Shown here piece after piece: positions 24,267 to 36,027 of a DNA stretch of 64,000 bases (position 1 is the stretch's first letter; each line of letters begins with the position of its first letter). The position numbers were made by a program, and so were the translations under genes. This stretch comes from Cladobotryum mycophilum (taxonomy: Eukaryota > Ascomycota > Sordariomycetes > Hypocreales > Hypocreaceae), in contig CM071591.1 of assembly GCA_036429605.1 (NCBI GenBank), forward strand, positions 2,542,001-2,606,000. The letters are read 5' to 3'. The notes under the pieces are model-generated. The model was not told the origin of the DNA. It worked only from the letters and a program-made list of their open reading frames with translations, and made no database searches.

Positions 24267-25229
24267 TCAAACAGCAGGGAAGTGGCCTCTGAACCAGTCA
24301 ATACACTGATCATCCGACTCGGCAGCTTGCCTCGCAATATCCGTGCAATTAATGTCCGCACGAACGCAGAACCCATGGCCGGCATTCTCGTAGAAGCGAA
24401 CCTCCCCTTGGCAGGCCCCTCGTTGCCTTCAAGAATTCCCTTGACCTTTTGGGCCTGCGGCACGGAGAGCACGCTGTCCTTGTCGCCGATGGCAATCGAA
24501 AGAGGACGAGTAATCTTCTGAATATCGCCGGGAACGGAGAGCAGACTCGGGTGGCCAGTGAAGCCCGCGTCAATCAGAGGCTTGCCGTTGATCTCTAGGC
24601 CCTGGGCGAGGAGAACGACGTACTTGCCGCCCCAGCAGAAGCCAGCGGTGCCAATGGGCAGAGTTTCGCCCTCTTCTTTTCGGAGCTGCTCGAAGAAGCC
24701 CTTGACTCTCGGCATGGCCTTGCCCGGGTTGTTTCGTATGAACCAGGGGATGGCGTCGTAGGCGGCCAGAAATCCGTAATAGCTAACGAGTTGATTTGTC
24801 AGTAAGGCTGATCTCGGATGCTGAACGGTTTTTCTTTTCTTCATCTTATTCACATTTTTGAAAGAATGCCAGTACTGCTGTTGAGAGTCTTCATCGTCTC
24901 CAACATCGACAGAGGAGCCGAGTGACCTGTGGTTTGTACATGGTCAGAATACATGTCCCTTGCGCGAAAGCGTCCCTTCATCAGCGCTTACCGTCCATAA
25001 AGTCAGGTAGATAGACTTTATAACCTCCCTTATCCGCATATTTATCAGCGAGCAAGCGAAGATTGACAAATTCCCATCCAAAGGCATCAGGAATCATGAT
25101 AATGATTCCCTTGGCGGGCTCGCCGTTGGAAGGCTCAGTTACATAGGCATCGAGACCGTATGCCTTAGTGATAGTTCCTCGCGGATCGCCCTCGTGGAGC
25201 TCACCGGTAAAGCAATCAGGGCAAGACAT
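24267..25229 (-). CDS. dienelactone hydrolase family protein, one frame break
   Basis: Alpha/beta hydrolase of the dienelactone hydrolase family, whose classical members open dienelactones in aromatic catabolism; many fungal members have unknown substrates. Exons: 24992-25229, 24854-24926, 24267-24782, with introns of 65 nt and 71 nt (the second has a weak GTGAAT donor). The nucleophile elbow GFCWGG supplies the catalytic Cys and GDKDSVLS the likely Asp. The His motif NAGHGFCVRAD lies in another frame. The frame shifts at a four-base G run (minus strand; 24404-24407). One more base there joins FCWGG to GHGF and ends at TGA 24267, giving 275 residues. As sequenced, the reading frame continues to 24182 with an unrelated tail lacking the catalytic His. 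The N-terminal CPDCFTG start is typical of fungal members. Confidence 0.85.
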
Positions 25230-28200
25230 TTTTGGCCGTTGTTTTGTTGATTCCTACAGGTTTGACGATGATGGTGTCAACTCGATGAGATGGAAGCTCA
25301 GCTGTAATGAATGTGGGCTTAGTGTTTTCACGATGGTCCGAGCCGAGCTATTAGACGTATCCACAAGAGATGTAGTAAGATGCACTAGATCATGCCACGC
25401 TTTTATTTCGACTTCAGCTCTTTTCTAGATACAATCACGGGACTACCTAATATGAAGCAATATCTTTCGTGTTACCATGACGCAACGTAAACGTTAGAGG
25501 GGAAGTCTTAGCGGGGTGCATTCCGAAACGAGATATGGAATGCTACCCTATAGTCTCGAGCTCATCTAACGATTCCTGATTTCACAGTTGAGGAAATGGG
25601 TATTCTAATTTCTTAAGTGAATGATATGCCTCCGTTACTTTTATTGTTTATTTAGCATAGCCTGGACCTCATTCTTCTGTTGTATATGAGTGGCTGTGGG
25701 TATAAGTTTGCATAGTAGACTAAATTCTCCAAGTCATCATCACATGTCAAAGTTGGTCCAGATGAACAACTGTTGGTGATTGCAGCTGAGTGTGCCTTGC
25801 CTGGAGGCATGGTCACTTCATTTTAGACTAATTAGTACGGTGCCTAAATACAGTCTCTACCTACCTTGTAAGCCATGAAGAAGAATTGATGAAAGGAGGA
25901 CGAAAAGGCTCTCAAAGTCATCGTAAGGTGAATCGCATGACCTTGCACTCTACATTACCGTCCTACATGCACAAACCCACAGCCATCAATTATCCAATAT
26001 TATAATTCCATATCACGTCCTCATCACCATCAGTACATTGGATCAGATAATCTGATAACAACGTACCAAAAACGCTGGCTCCAAATGCCCACGCTCACCC
26101 TTCCTTCACAAAATTCAACGTATAAATAATTCCATATATATCTTGATGCTATTTTCATGCCATGGTACTCATGCCAAAGAAGGCGTATCCCATGAAACTG
26201 TTTTGCTTCCCTCCTTAGAAAGCGGCCCATGGCCAGTGTAACACAGACATTCATCCATCTTATTCTAAGGGCGACTTGCAAATCACCATCATCAAAACGA
26301 ACATACATATTCTCATAAAGTGCAGGAGAAACTCTTCATGAGAAAATCATGGCTTAGTTGGAATAATGGTCGATGGCACGTCTGGAGGGTATCTGCAACG
26401 TTGGAGTTTGGACACATCAGGGTGGGTGGGGTGGTCCATTCTGCTGGTGTACTTGATATGAGAAGCAATATATGAATAATGGCTGGACTGGTAATGGAAG
26501 GTATCAGCCTATATATTATATTGGATTGAGATAATACCATCTTGCATTTATTTATTGGTTGTGGGTGTGGGAGTGTATCACAATGATACGTCTAGCACCA
26601 TTTCACTGGCTCACAGTTCTCCTATCGGAGCACAACACCCGAGTTCAGCAACTATTTCTTTTCAACCTGTGGATTGGCTTCAATCGTTATTTCATGTAAA
26701 ATTAGGCTGGAATGAAAACATCATTCTTCTGATCGGAACGCCAATGCCGATTTTATGCGCTCCGCCGAGTGATGGAAGGGCGGTATCTTCAAGACGTGCG
26801 GCATGTGTGCACCATTGCAACCTTTATTGGTTCTCGAATCAATATTATGGAATGGAACCAGGGGGCTATATGCAACCCTACATGATATAATGTCACCTTT
26901 GAGTGCGACGCCCTGCGCTTCGATGTCGCTGTGTGACCTATGAGTTTCTGATCAGATATGGATGAGCTTGGCAGATAGAGCCATCTCGACCAGTCAAAGA
27001 GCCAACCCGAAGATTCCAGACTGTGCGATGTCTTAAATACTGATTAAAGACCGTCTTTCTTTGGTGTTGGCTTTGACAATCCGGCTGTTTCTATCCGACT
27101 CTTTGGCTTCGGAGTGTTTCCAAGATACCTATCCGACGCACGTCCATACCGAAAACCCCTGGTAATAGGAATCGGGTTCCCCCACGTAGTCCATGTATAT
27201 GTCAGTCGTCATGAGAGACAAAATCGAACGCCCCAAGCGCTTCTATTGCAGATGCCGCCCGCGCTCCCGAAGTCCGGTCTGGACTTGGGAAAGGTTATCC
27301 CATGTGGGTTTTCCGCGCCGCAAGGTGATCGTGACACTTTCCCTTCATGGACAGGAGCTATCCCACCTCGCATTCGGTTGCCTTTCAATGCCAATGGAAT
27401 TTAAAATGGTGATGCGCCGGGGGGATTGCCATGCTACGTGCGGTTGAGTTCATGAGGTATCCCATGAAGACCCATGCCTCCCATACGAAGGATGCAGGTC
27501 CCGAACGAGGAATACGTCAGCACAGCCACCAATAGATTGATTCCAGGGACATGCCCTATATTAATTGAGGCCTCTTTGTAGAACCGTATGACCCGGAGCG
27601 GAAGCCATGTTCATACGAGAGGTGTCGGATAGGGAAGCTTGACAAACATTTAAGCCTCTTGGCTGTTTTTAAAGTTAACGTTACCGTCTTAAGGCCCTTG
27701 CAAGCCGACCAGATAGAGCTCCCGATCAAAAGGCAATGTTCGCCTTTTGCGGAGGAAAAAGCAATGGTCAGCACCGAGATCTGAAGCCCCTTGCCAGAGG
27801 TGGTGGGTTCAGGGATGCCTTTGCCTAATCGAGCAGGACGTGAAAAGATCCATGGATGGGGCCATTGTTGCATCCAACCCGGCCTGGAGCAAGGAATTGA
27901 TGGTTATATACTTTGCCCAGTAATTAAAGGGGTCAGTGCTTGACGTGAAGCTCTGCTTTTTTCCCCAGATAAGTAAGCAATGTTTTCTGATTATTATTTT
28001 AAAGCTTTTGCGGCTGACGACTTTAGACTTAAACATTGGTTGGTGGTTTGACATTGATTGTGCCTGTAGAATGATTAGAATGATGTGATAAGCATCACTG
28101 TTGTTGATAGATTGAGTTGATGATTGCTTCGTTTATCGAGCGCGCCTACGTTGTTAATTGATTCATTGATATGAGTGGTAACTGAATCATATCAAATCTC

Positions 28201-29726
28201 GGCGTTTAACTATATTCCACATATTCGGGATTGGCGAAGATGTCCGTACGGATATCATCAGTACTATAGCTGACGAAGTAATATCAGAACCCACTCCACC
28301 GCAAGGGCGTATTTCATCCTTCGATAGCAAGAACCCCAGTGATCGTCAGGAACCATGACGGGAAAAAAGCATTAGAGCTTCTAGTTCAGGGAGGGAGGGG
28401 GCATGGAAACACGCATAAGCTCGGGCCGAAAAATGCTGATCTTTTTTTACTTGTTTAATAGTAGTGGTGGTAATACAATGGAAGAAATATTGAACATCTC
28501 CTCCACTTGGCAGTGTCGCACATGGTTGTTGTTTGGGGAGGGCTGTGACGTGACGGACTCGCCGGCGCATCCCCGGAGCATCCCGAAACACGCCATCTCG
28601 TGGACGGCGATCATTGATAGGCAGACAGCTGTGGTTGGTTGAAGCTGGTTCATGCAAAGCTGTCATTCTGGAATTCTGTCTCGCTCCCCCTTCACAAGAC
28701 ATCGTCATCATGCTGCGCCGTCACCAATAGCAAACCGAAAGCTATCCTGTTGCTTTACCGTTTTTGCTTTGCCATGAGCCCGCGTCATCATCACCACACC
28801 CTTTCTCTTCTGCCATCTTCACGTGTTTCATGCAAACCATCTTCATGCGCAGCCCCCTGGGAATTCCATGACCCACGAAATATTCTTTGTGCCAAGCACT
28901 AGGGGGGGGGCGTATGCTTACTATGATTGGCTAGAAGGGCGTCAAACAGCCTGAATCTGGAAGATGATCTGTCCATGCGTTTTGGACAGATTTAGTTTCT
29001 CTCCACCAAGCTGGCGGTGCTGCCGTTCTAGCTCCGAAAAACCATCTGGCAGGCATTGTTTATGGGGAAATACATGCCTGAAACTCATCTCCCCCACCAA
29101 AGTCTTGTACGGATTGGTCGGAGGATATCACTATATGCCTATATGGGTCTATATCGATGCAACAAAGCTGGCGTTTCACGTCCCCACAGCCTCCCAGAGA
29201 ACGTATGGATGCCCACTCACCATCGTATAGCTAGTTGGGGGTCAACAACCTATAACTGGGGGGTCTGATATGCGAGCCATGCAGTTCTAGGAAGCTGCCG
29301 TCATAACCATGGGTAGCTTGAGGCCATCGACAAGTCTCTAGTCCACGTGGGTAGCCTGGGTGTTGGAGAGTAGACTGGCCGTTATTGGGTTGCAATATTG
29401 GTTGACTGGCACTGGTGTAAGTCATGGACGGACCAGATATCGGACACTCCCCTCGACATATTCACAATGACTGAGGATGAGTACTTAAAGAAGCTCTTCT
29501 GCCTCTCCTTCAACCTCCTTCTTCTCAACCTCAAGCAACAAAGCATCACAATCCTTTACTCAAAACACGATTGACTCGTGTTTAAGACTCTCCCTTGACA
29601 ACAACCAACAGAGACTCTTCAGTCAACCCACACTCCCTCAATCATTCGAGCAGCTCTCGATATCGAGATACTCCTCAATAAAACAAAAGCTTCTCTTAAC
29701 TTTTACAACCAAAAAAACCCTTCACG
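25230..29726. other. gene-poor stretch, about 4.5 kb
   Basis: Only short open frames with no family signature occur on either strand. The last 250 bases are CT-rich with a TATA-like TACTTAAAG near 29480, fitting a promoter and pyrimidine-rich leader for the secreted protein gene at 29727. The rest could hold non-coding RNA or decayed sequence; I recognise no transposon relic. Confidence 0.55.
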
Positions 29727-30434
29727 ATGAAGACCTTCTCCTTCGCCGCCGTCCTCGGCCTCGTCGCCATGGCCTCTGCCCACATGGAGATGAGCTGGCC
29801 CCCTGCATTCCGCTCCAAGTACAACCCCAACACCGCCCAGGCGGACATTGACTACTCCATGACCAGCCCTCTCAACGCCGATGGCAGCAACTACCCTTGC
29901 AAGGGCTACCACGCCGACTACAGCAAGCCCGGCGGCAAGTCCGTCGTCACCTGGCAGGCCGGCCGCAGCTACAACTGGACCCTCGCCGGTTCCGCCACCC
30001 ACGAGGGCGGTAGCTGCCAGGTCTCCCTCTCCTACGACAAGGGCAAGTCCTGGAAGGTCGTGCACTCCTACATCGGCAACTGCCCTCTCAAGCCCACCTG
30101 GAGCTTCACCCTCCCCAACGACACCCCCGCTGGCGACGCCATCTTCTCCTGGTCCTGGTTCAACAAGGTCGGCAACCGCGAGATGTACCAGAACTGCGCC
30201 CACGTCACCATCAAGGGCTCCTCCAGCCTCGACGCCCGCGCCGCCTCTGACCCCTACCAGGGCCGCCCCGCCACCTTTGTCGCCAACGTCAACAACGGCT
30301 GTGGAACCCTCGAGGGCAAGGACGTCTTGTTCCCCAACCCCGGCCCGGATACCGATGTCAACTCCCAGGGCACCGCTCCCCCTACTGGCAAGTGCGCCAA
30401 GTCCAAGCGTTTCGCCTCTCCTCTCAAGGTGTAA
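29727..30434 (+). CDS. secreted LPMO-like copper protein (AA11-related candidate)
   Basis: Single-exon gene of 235 residues with very strong C-ending codon bias, suggesting high expression. The signal peptide (18 residues, ending MASA) would be cut to expose His19 as the new N-terminus (HMEMSWPP), the arrangement of the histidine-brace copper site of lytic polysaccharide monooxygenases. Other matching features are DYSMTSPLNADGSNYPCKGY, a second candidate copper His in SATHEGGSC, and a conserved core FSWSWFNKVGNREMY containing a candidate axial Tyr. Cysteines are positioned for several disulfides. This pattern resembles AA11-type and related Ascomycete proteins that oxidise chitin or other polysaccharides at the cell surface. 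The exact CAZy family and substrate are an inference. Upstream is a pyrimidine-rich leader and a TATA-like element. Confidence 0.85.
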   Translation: MKTFSFAAVLGLVAMASAHMEMSWPPAFRSKYNPNTAQADIDYSMTSPLNADGSNYPCKGYHADYSKPGGKSVVTWQAGRSYNWTLAGSATHEGGSCQVSLSYDKGKSWKVVHSYIGNCPLKPTWSFTLPNDTPAGDAIFSWSWFNKVGNREMYQNCAHVTIKGSSSLDARAASDPYQGRPATFVANVNNGCGTLEGKDVLFPNPGPDTDVNSQGTAPPTGKCAKSKRFASPLKV

Positions 30435-32015
30435 GCGCACACATTCTTTTCTTGAGCTTGTTGCGGTGGTGAGGACTGCATCAAGGATTCGTATATCTAG
30501 TACATAGTTTTGTGGCAAACTGGTTTGTCGGTGTATATACTGCATAGGTGGTGGATAGTGTCAATATAGTATGATGGTTACATATTTAACTTTGCTTTTT
30601 TGCTCTTTGTGCTATGCTCGTGATAGTGACTTGAAACAGACAGAGTCTGGTGGGCGCAGCTGAGAATGTGACGGACCTGAGTGCTGAGACGGCCAGCTTG
30701 AGAATCAAGATGCTCTCTACTCAGGTCAGGGGGTATTCAGAAAGTCTATTCCGAGGGCGGTACATGTGACTTCTCCGTCAATTCTACAGCCAATCCCTAT
30801 TCCAGAGCAATCACCAGTTCCAATCTCTCGGTCCCCTACAACGGGTCAGGGTCACTCATTATACGCAAGATCGCTTCTAAACCAGACAGCTTTTCATGCT
30901 ACCCCATAGCTGTCTAGTATAGGAGAGGTGCCCGAGTTGAGCGAGATGCAGCCTCCAGCTCACTCAGCATTCAGTAAAGATATTTCCTACTATCCATAGT
31001 CAACAGCCTTTATATATATATATAACCAGTCATTCAGGGGCGGCGATTCCGTTTTGTTCGAGGCAGGGGGGTTAGAGGATAATAGCTCGATGACATGATT
31101 AAATTTGTCGAGGAAATATAGTGATCATATGGATACCAATAAAGCCCACGAGTCAGCTAATATCCTTCTCATCGTTAGAGTAGAAGTCATTATGGATACA
31201 TCCTCTTCGGACTAGATCGACGGGCTTCTTCTCCCGAGGGGTATATTCCTGGTAGCACTCGTTGTGGCTGTTTACAGCTTATGGCTCGCTCCAAGAAGCC
31301 AACTTCTAGGTAAAACGCTTCAGATGGGCAAGGGAAATTATGGCATTTTTACCCCTAGGCCTCATTATAGAACTCTTGGCCAAACCCTAGGTAAGGGTCC
31401 TAGACCCACTGGCAGGAACCAAGCTTCTATCTGGTTGAGTTGGAGTTTGTCCCTCACCATGCTTACCAGAATCCACTTTTGGTATAATGGCGGAATTGAA
31501 AACATGCCTGCCAACATTCGCTAGTGGTGAGGTAAGTTTGAATGAAGAAAAGCTCGCATCTTTCTTCCTACCTCCGAAAAGTAGGCGTGATACTACAGCT
31601 GAGTAGGCTGCAACAGTGCTTCCGCCGTTGCAAACGGGAATCCCAGAAAACCGGGGTAGTTGGGGATCTTGGTACTTCGTCATACCGGCCACGCCTCGAC
31701 TTTTGTCCAACATGGTCCTAGACGATGATTACATTTGTATTGTATACTAATAGCATTTCTGTGGCTTCTTCGTCGTGCTGTGGTACACATGGCTTAGACC
31801 CACGGGCTGCTGTACACTACACATTTCGTATTTTTGGTATTGAGGATTTAGAACAAGCTGAATTAGTGATCAGCCAAGTTGTCAGCCCAGCGGCGGTGGA
31901 GGAGCTGAGACGATAGCACAGGCATTGTGTAGTCAGAAAGGAGTCAATGCTGCGGTATGTGACCGAGGGAACGGCAAATGCTGCTTTAAGTGTGCGTTGA
32001 TTGTCTCTTAACTAC
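30435..32015. other. intergenic, about 1.6 kb
   Basis: Holds the 3' flank of the LPMO-like gene, a short (TA)n run near 31012-31024 and short open frames. One weak fragment on the plus strand (about 31780-31915, ending SPAAVEELRR) looks protein-like but has no start, partner exon or family. Confidence 0.45.
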
Positions 32016-32173
32016 CTAGAACTGGTTATGAAGTTCGGGAGCCCACTCACCCTCCACACATCTTCGATATGATTTAGCCACATCATCAATATCACGTTGA
32101 TAATACGCCTCGCGTTCCTTCGGCTTTAAATCGTACAGATAATCAAAGCCTACTGTCATGATCCTATCACCAA
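32016..32173 (-). pseudogene. orphan terminal exon of a kinase-like gene
   Basis: A 51-codon open segment begins directly after an acceptor-like TCTAG (phase 1) and ends at TAG 32016-32018. Its first residues GDRIMTVGFDYLYDLKPKE align with GDKIMVLDLEQVEFVESLD of the adjacent kinase-like gene at 32647-33371, matching in position within the kinase fold. It then continues with YYQRDIDDVAKSYRRCVE, a plausible C-terminal helix that the neighbour lacks. Upstream, about 32300-32340, a short stretch reads EFVHQGDIQG before a stop, reminiscent of the catalytic loop. I infer the remains of a second copy, or a stranded 3' exon. No start codon or intact body was found. Confidence 0.4.
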
Positions 32174-32532
32174 CTAGACAAATACATGATGAGGGATGAG
32201 AGATGCAAGAAGTGCTGCGGATGTGCTGTATGCCAATTTTCTCCTGCCAACTTTGGGAACCGCGTTATACATATACTTTGCTGCCTAGAAAAGAGATAGG
32301 CCTGATGGCGGGTCTACCCCTGGATATCTCCTTGGTGAACAAATTCACGGTGTCGTTATGTCTTAGGTAGCAACCTAGAATGGTGCGGTGAAAAGGTAGA
32401 TGCGATGCACCAGCATAAATTAATACAGAATAAAAGTCGTCTAATCCATGGCAACTTTGGCCTTTTCATCAATATCATGCCCTCATGTCGAAAAAGATAA
32501 CTCCAATATATGCAACCCTGACAATCTAAAAA

Positions 32533-32569
<37 letters not shown>

Positions 32570-32646
32570 AAAGAAAAAAACCATTCTTCATGCCATGCAT
32601 CACCTTTTAGTAAGACAGGATTTATGGTGAATCAAGTACTGTCTCG
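32174..32646. other. intergenic with (AAAG)n and possible kinase-like debris
   Basis: Contains an (AAAG)n microsatellite at about 32530-32576. On the minus strand it holds fragments that may derive from a decayed kinase-like copy, but they are interrupted by stops. Confidence 0.4.
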
Positions 32647-33371
32647 CTACGCTATTGACAGCAGACTGCAAAAAAACTTGCGCCTATCAAGCGACTCGAC
32701 AAACTCGACTTGCTCGAGGTCCAGAACCATGATTTTATCACCGACCAGATGAAAGTTGTCGAGTTTGAGGTCGTCGTGGACAAAGCCTTGCAAGGCTATG
32801 GCGCCAAGCGCCCGAAGCAGCATTTTGCGAAACGTCGGATCATCGATACCGGACGCACCCTTTAACGGGAGACTGACGCCGCCGATATCAGATAGGATAT
32901 GTGTGCGCACGCCTCCTAATCGGGTTGTTCCGTAATAGTACGGTATGACGGTCCCCTGTAAAGAGCTCAGGCGGTTGTAGAGCGCCACCTCGTCGTCAAA
33001 CTCGTCTTCCCAGTCAGGCTTTTCCGACTTGACGACGATGGCGGGAGGCAAGAACCATTCCGGTAGCCATCGCTCAAGGTAGGAGTGCACGACGCGGGTA
33101 GGGAAAAGGCTTAGGAAGCCGATGACGAAGCGATCGAGACGTGAGGGCTGTATGCGTAGGCGGACGACATGCGAGTGGACTCTATCAGGCGGGAAGCCAA
33201 CGCCAGTGATGCGCCGTGTGCGAAACCAGAAATGCTATTGAAGAGAAAGAAAGAGCCTTGTATGAGCGGATGGATGGAGATGAGAGACGAGATAAGATAA
33301 GAGAAGGAGAGGCTCACTATTGTTCTTGACGGTAGATTTGGCGGATCGTATTGGTTATAAGGCTCAGTCAT
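32647..33371 (-). CDS. short protein-kinase-like fold protein
   Basis: Exon 1 (33318-33371, 18 codons) and exon 2 (32647-33234) are joined across an 83-nt intron (GTGAGC...AATAG), giving 213 residues. Kinase-fold signs: PAIVVKSEKPDWEDEFDDEV (Lys of the ATP site and helix-C Glu region), a hinge-like THILSDIGG, the catalytic loop GFVHDDLKLDNFHLV (HxD...N) and MVLDLEQVEF in place of the DFG segment. It ends about 20 residues after that, so the usual C-terminal lobe is missing. This could be a minimal fungal kinase-like family or a truncated copy. The orphan exon at 32016-32173 resembles what would be expected at its end. No signal peptide or membrane segment. Activity is unknown. Confidence 0.7.
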
Positions 33372-34874
33372 TGCGATGAGCGAGCGAGCGAGAATGAGCG
33401 AATATGAGTGAGCGTGAGTGAGTGAGAGAATGAAAGAGTGAGTGACTGAATGAGTGAGACTAGATTCACTGTTGGTAGTGACGACTCGCTCGTGTGAGAG
33501 GAGGGAGAGGTGGGAGAGGTGGGACTTGAAGATTTGTCTAGAATCGATCCATCCATGGATGAATCAGGGAAAGAGATGGATCCAGATTTTTTACAGGGAT
33601 CTTGTCCTTGTAGGGCTGTTAGTGAGAATATGGGGGAGGTACAGAGGAGAGGCGGAGAGGAGAGTACCTACCAACAAGTAATAGTACTGTAGGTACGGCG
33701 TAAGGGAGCTGGAGAAGGAAAAGAAAAGAAGAAAAAAACATGTGAAAGAGTGAAGAAAATGAGCAGTGCTGAGTTGCATAGAAAATATATGGCCAGACCG
33801 GTGGTTCTTTTTTGCCCCATGGACGTGCAGCGAACCTCGAGTCCGTTTTTAACTGGACAGCCCTGGAGGCAGACGAGTAAAAAACGGCGGGGCTGAATTG
33901 ACCTCCAGGGCTACAGGTACCTACCTTAGCGGATGGACGCTGTGGCGTGGGGGAGGCTCCAGGCCTGTAACCGCCCGCCCACCAAGATGGATCCAATCGA
34001 TGGTGGATGGATGGAGGGATCGGGTGGGGGCAACGGGAGCCTGGAGTCGGACAGAGGTACGGAGTACTTCCAAGGTTCCATGACTTGAACACCTCACCAA
34101 TCCACCCATATCAACAACTGTTCAACAACATGACCAATATTCATCACTAAACACGCGATAAAATAGAGACTCCTTGCATGGAACATTACTATTGTCATCT
34201 GTTCTAGTCTAGCACCATCCATATGACCACAGCTGAGATGAGACCCATCAAACCGAACCGCCCTTGCCGCCCAGTATCCACGTGTCAGGCGACTGGACGT
34301 CTTTTGGTTGGAGGTGGAGGTCAAAAGCCTCATGTGGCAAAAACCTCATGGCTGGCTGAGTATTATCGCTCACTCATGCAAGGGCGATTTTCAAAGACAT
34401 GTTGATGCTTACCTACCACCTAGGTACCTAGTACTTGATGACCAAACCATCTCAGGTAGGTACCAACAAGTATCTATGGATGTGTCTACTCAAGATGAAA
34501 AAGGTCATGTCAGTGGGCCATCACTCCTCTCCCAGTTGGTAGGTATACATGATCTGGCGAATGGATTACTTTTTGCTCTCGAGCATGATGAAGAGGACTG
34601 ACTTGGTCACTCATAGCTTGCCATGTTAGTATTGCCTGTCAGTGTTTCGGATAGCAAGGCTCCCCAGTCGGGAAAGCATCTCATTACTACTTGCAGTTTC
34701 ATAGACCTCTGGCATCATCAAGGAAGTCGCTTGGCAGTTCATGGCACCTCCACGACATATACCATACCCAGTGCAACTTGATGCATCCTCTCCCCCTTCA
34801 ACTGTTTCAGACAATCATCGTCTCACTGAGCGTATTATATCCCCAGCCATTCCGCATCTTCCACAAACGCCATC
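33372..34874. other. intergenic, about 1.5 kb, repeat-marked divergent region
   Basis: Lies between the divergent kinase-like gene and the unrecognised gene at 34875. It starts with degenerate GAGC/GAGT tetranucleotide repeats (33376-33460) in the likely kinase-like leader. Further on are a GTACGGAGTAC palindrome-like motif (34057-34067) and several AGGTACCTAC motifs (33660-33695, 33915-33925, 34415-34460). No coding signal. Confidence 0.55.
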
Positions 34875-35834
34875 ATGAATCTTTATAACCCCTTTCGCCC
34901 TCTTCCTAATGACGAGAGCATCTTAAAGTCGATCCGTGACCTCACCTACATCAGCTACGTAATGATTTCGACTTTGTGGCCCGCCTCCCTTCCAGACGAC
35001 GATTTCCGAATAATCTCATGTATGCTTCAAAGTCTAGAGACACGAACCGACATGACGTGGTTGGCCCTTGAGGAGACGGAAATGAGGACCGTCATGGAGA
35101 CGCTCTATCTCCGCAGGAGGCATCGCCGAAGGCTGCCAAGAGAACCCTTTCACATCCGGTCGCGCATCAGAGTCCTGCACAAGCATTGGGAGAACTTGAT
35201 CCTTCGCGGCGAGCGGCCTCAGCGCAACGACCCCGCCTTTGACACCAAACGTGTTCCACCGCTGATATCCCTCATGCACCCATTAGGCCCCGAGCCGTTC
35301 CAGCCTACCGCGGAGCAGGCCAAAGAAAGGGCAGATCTATACAACGAATACCGCACTGTTCGAGATTTCACGGTAGAATACTATCGACACCATCCCATTC
35401 AGCCCATGGGATACTTTCCATGGCCACACGCCCCCCGGATGTTCAGTGACACGTTCACAGAGGGCAGTCCGCGCTTCACTCTTGAGAAATTAGAAGGAAA
35501 CCGCCATTTCTTGCCATACTATCCCAGCATAGAGTTTGCAATGCAGGACCGGTTGCTTACCCAGCGGATTCCGGGCGAACGGGAAAGCGATTACCGGTAC
35601 CGGACAATGATTTTCCACCAAAAGGAAAGCCGACGAGTCCGGCTATATCAGAATTACATGCGGCGATTCAAGATACAACAAGAGTCGAATGCCCAACATG
35701 ATGCTAGAAAAGCCTGGCGCCAGTGGAACGGAGTTGAGGCGGAGTCTGATCATTATGATCCTGAGACCGATGATCCTGAAGGGCAGAAGAGAATGAACAG
35801 GGTACTTTTGCCCCAAGTAATCTATGAAGGGTAG
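34875..35834 (+). CDS. unrecognised 319-residue protein
   Basis: Single open frame of 319 residues, starting at an ATG preceded by CGCCATC. It is rich in Arg, His, Tyr and Trp, with no signal peptide or hydrophobic segment. Features: a basic stretch RRRHRRRLPREPFHIRSR near residue 80, proline-rich patches in the middle (HPIQPMGYFPWPHAPR) and an acidic C-terminus (YDPETDDPEGQ). Length, even composition and absence of low complexity argue for a real gene rather than chance. I recognise no domain. It may be a lineage-specific protein; the basic patch would allow nucleic-acid binding or nuclear import, but that is only a suggestion. It lies in the accessory-looking part of the window. Confidence 0.65.
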   Translation: MNLYNPFRPLPNDESILKSIRDLTYISYVMISTLWPASLPDDDFRIISCMLQSLETRTDMTWLALEETEMRTVMETLYLRRRHRRRLPREPFHIRSRIRVLHKHWENLILRGERPQRNDPAFDTKRVPPLISLMHPLGPEPFQPTAEQAKERADLYNEYRTVRDFTVEYYRHHPIQPMGYFPWPHAPRMFSDTFTEGSPRFTLEKLEGNRHFLPYYPSIEFAMQDRLLTQRIPGERESDYRYRTMIFHQKESRRVRLYQNYMRRFKIQQESNAQHDARKAWRQWNGVEAESDHYDPETDDPEGQKRMNRVLLPQVIYEG

Positions 35835-36027
35835 CGATTGCTTGAAAACGTCACAGCGGATTTGCATGAGCGTCGGAATTATTACCAGGGGGAAGAAGGC
35901 ATGATTGCAAGCGTTATGTTTACTTGGAAAAGATAGGATAATACAAAAATAGTCAAGAGAGACTAATTTCTAATAATGGTACACGTATCTGAGTAGCCTC
36001 GAGTCTCTCCCTCTATTCCAGATTCCC

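Noticed and set aside
29703..30545. 280-codon frame opposite the LPMO-like gene
   Set aside because: Gly/Val/Ala-rich shadow caused by strong C-ending codons on the plus strand.
31725..31916. 63-codon frame ending SPAAVEELRR
   Set aside because: Looks mildly protein-like but lacks a start context, partner exon, family or splice signal.
32016..32647. Splicing the orphan exon onto the kinase-like gene
   Set aside because: The orphan exon needs a phase 1 donor, and none with a usable GT consensus is found near the end of exon 2. Both segments also encode the same part of the fold.
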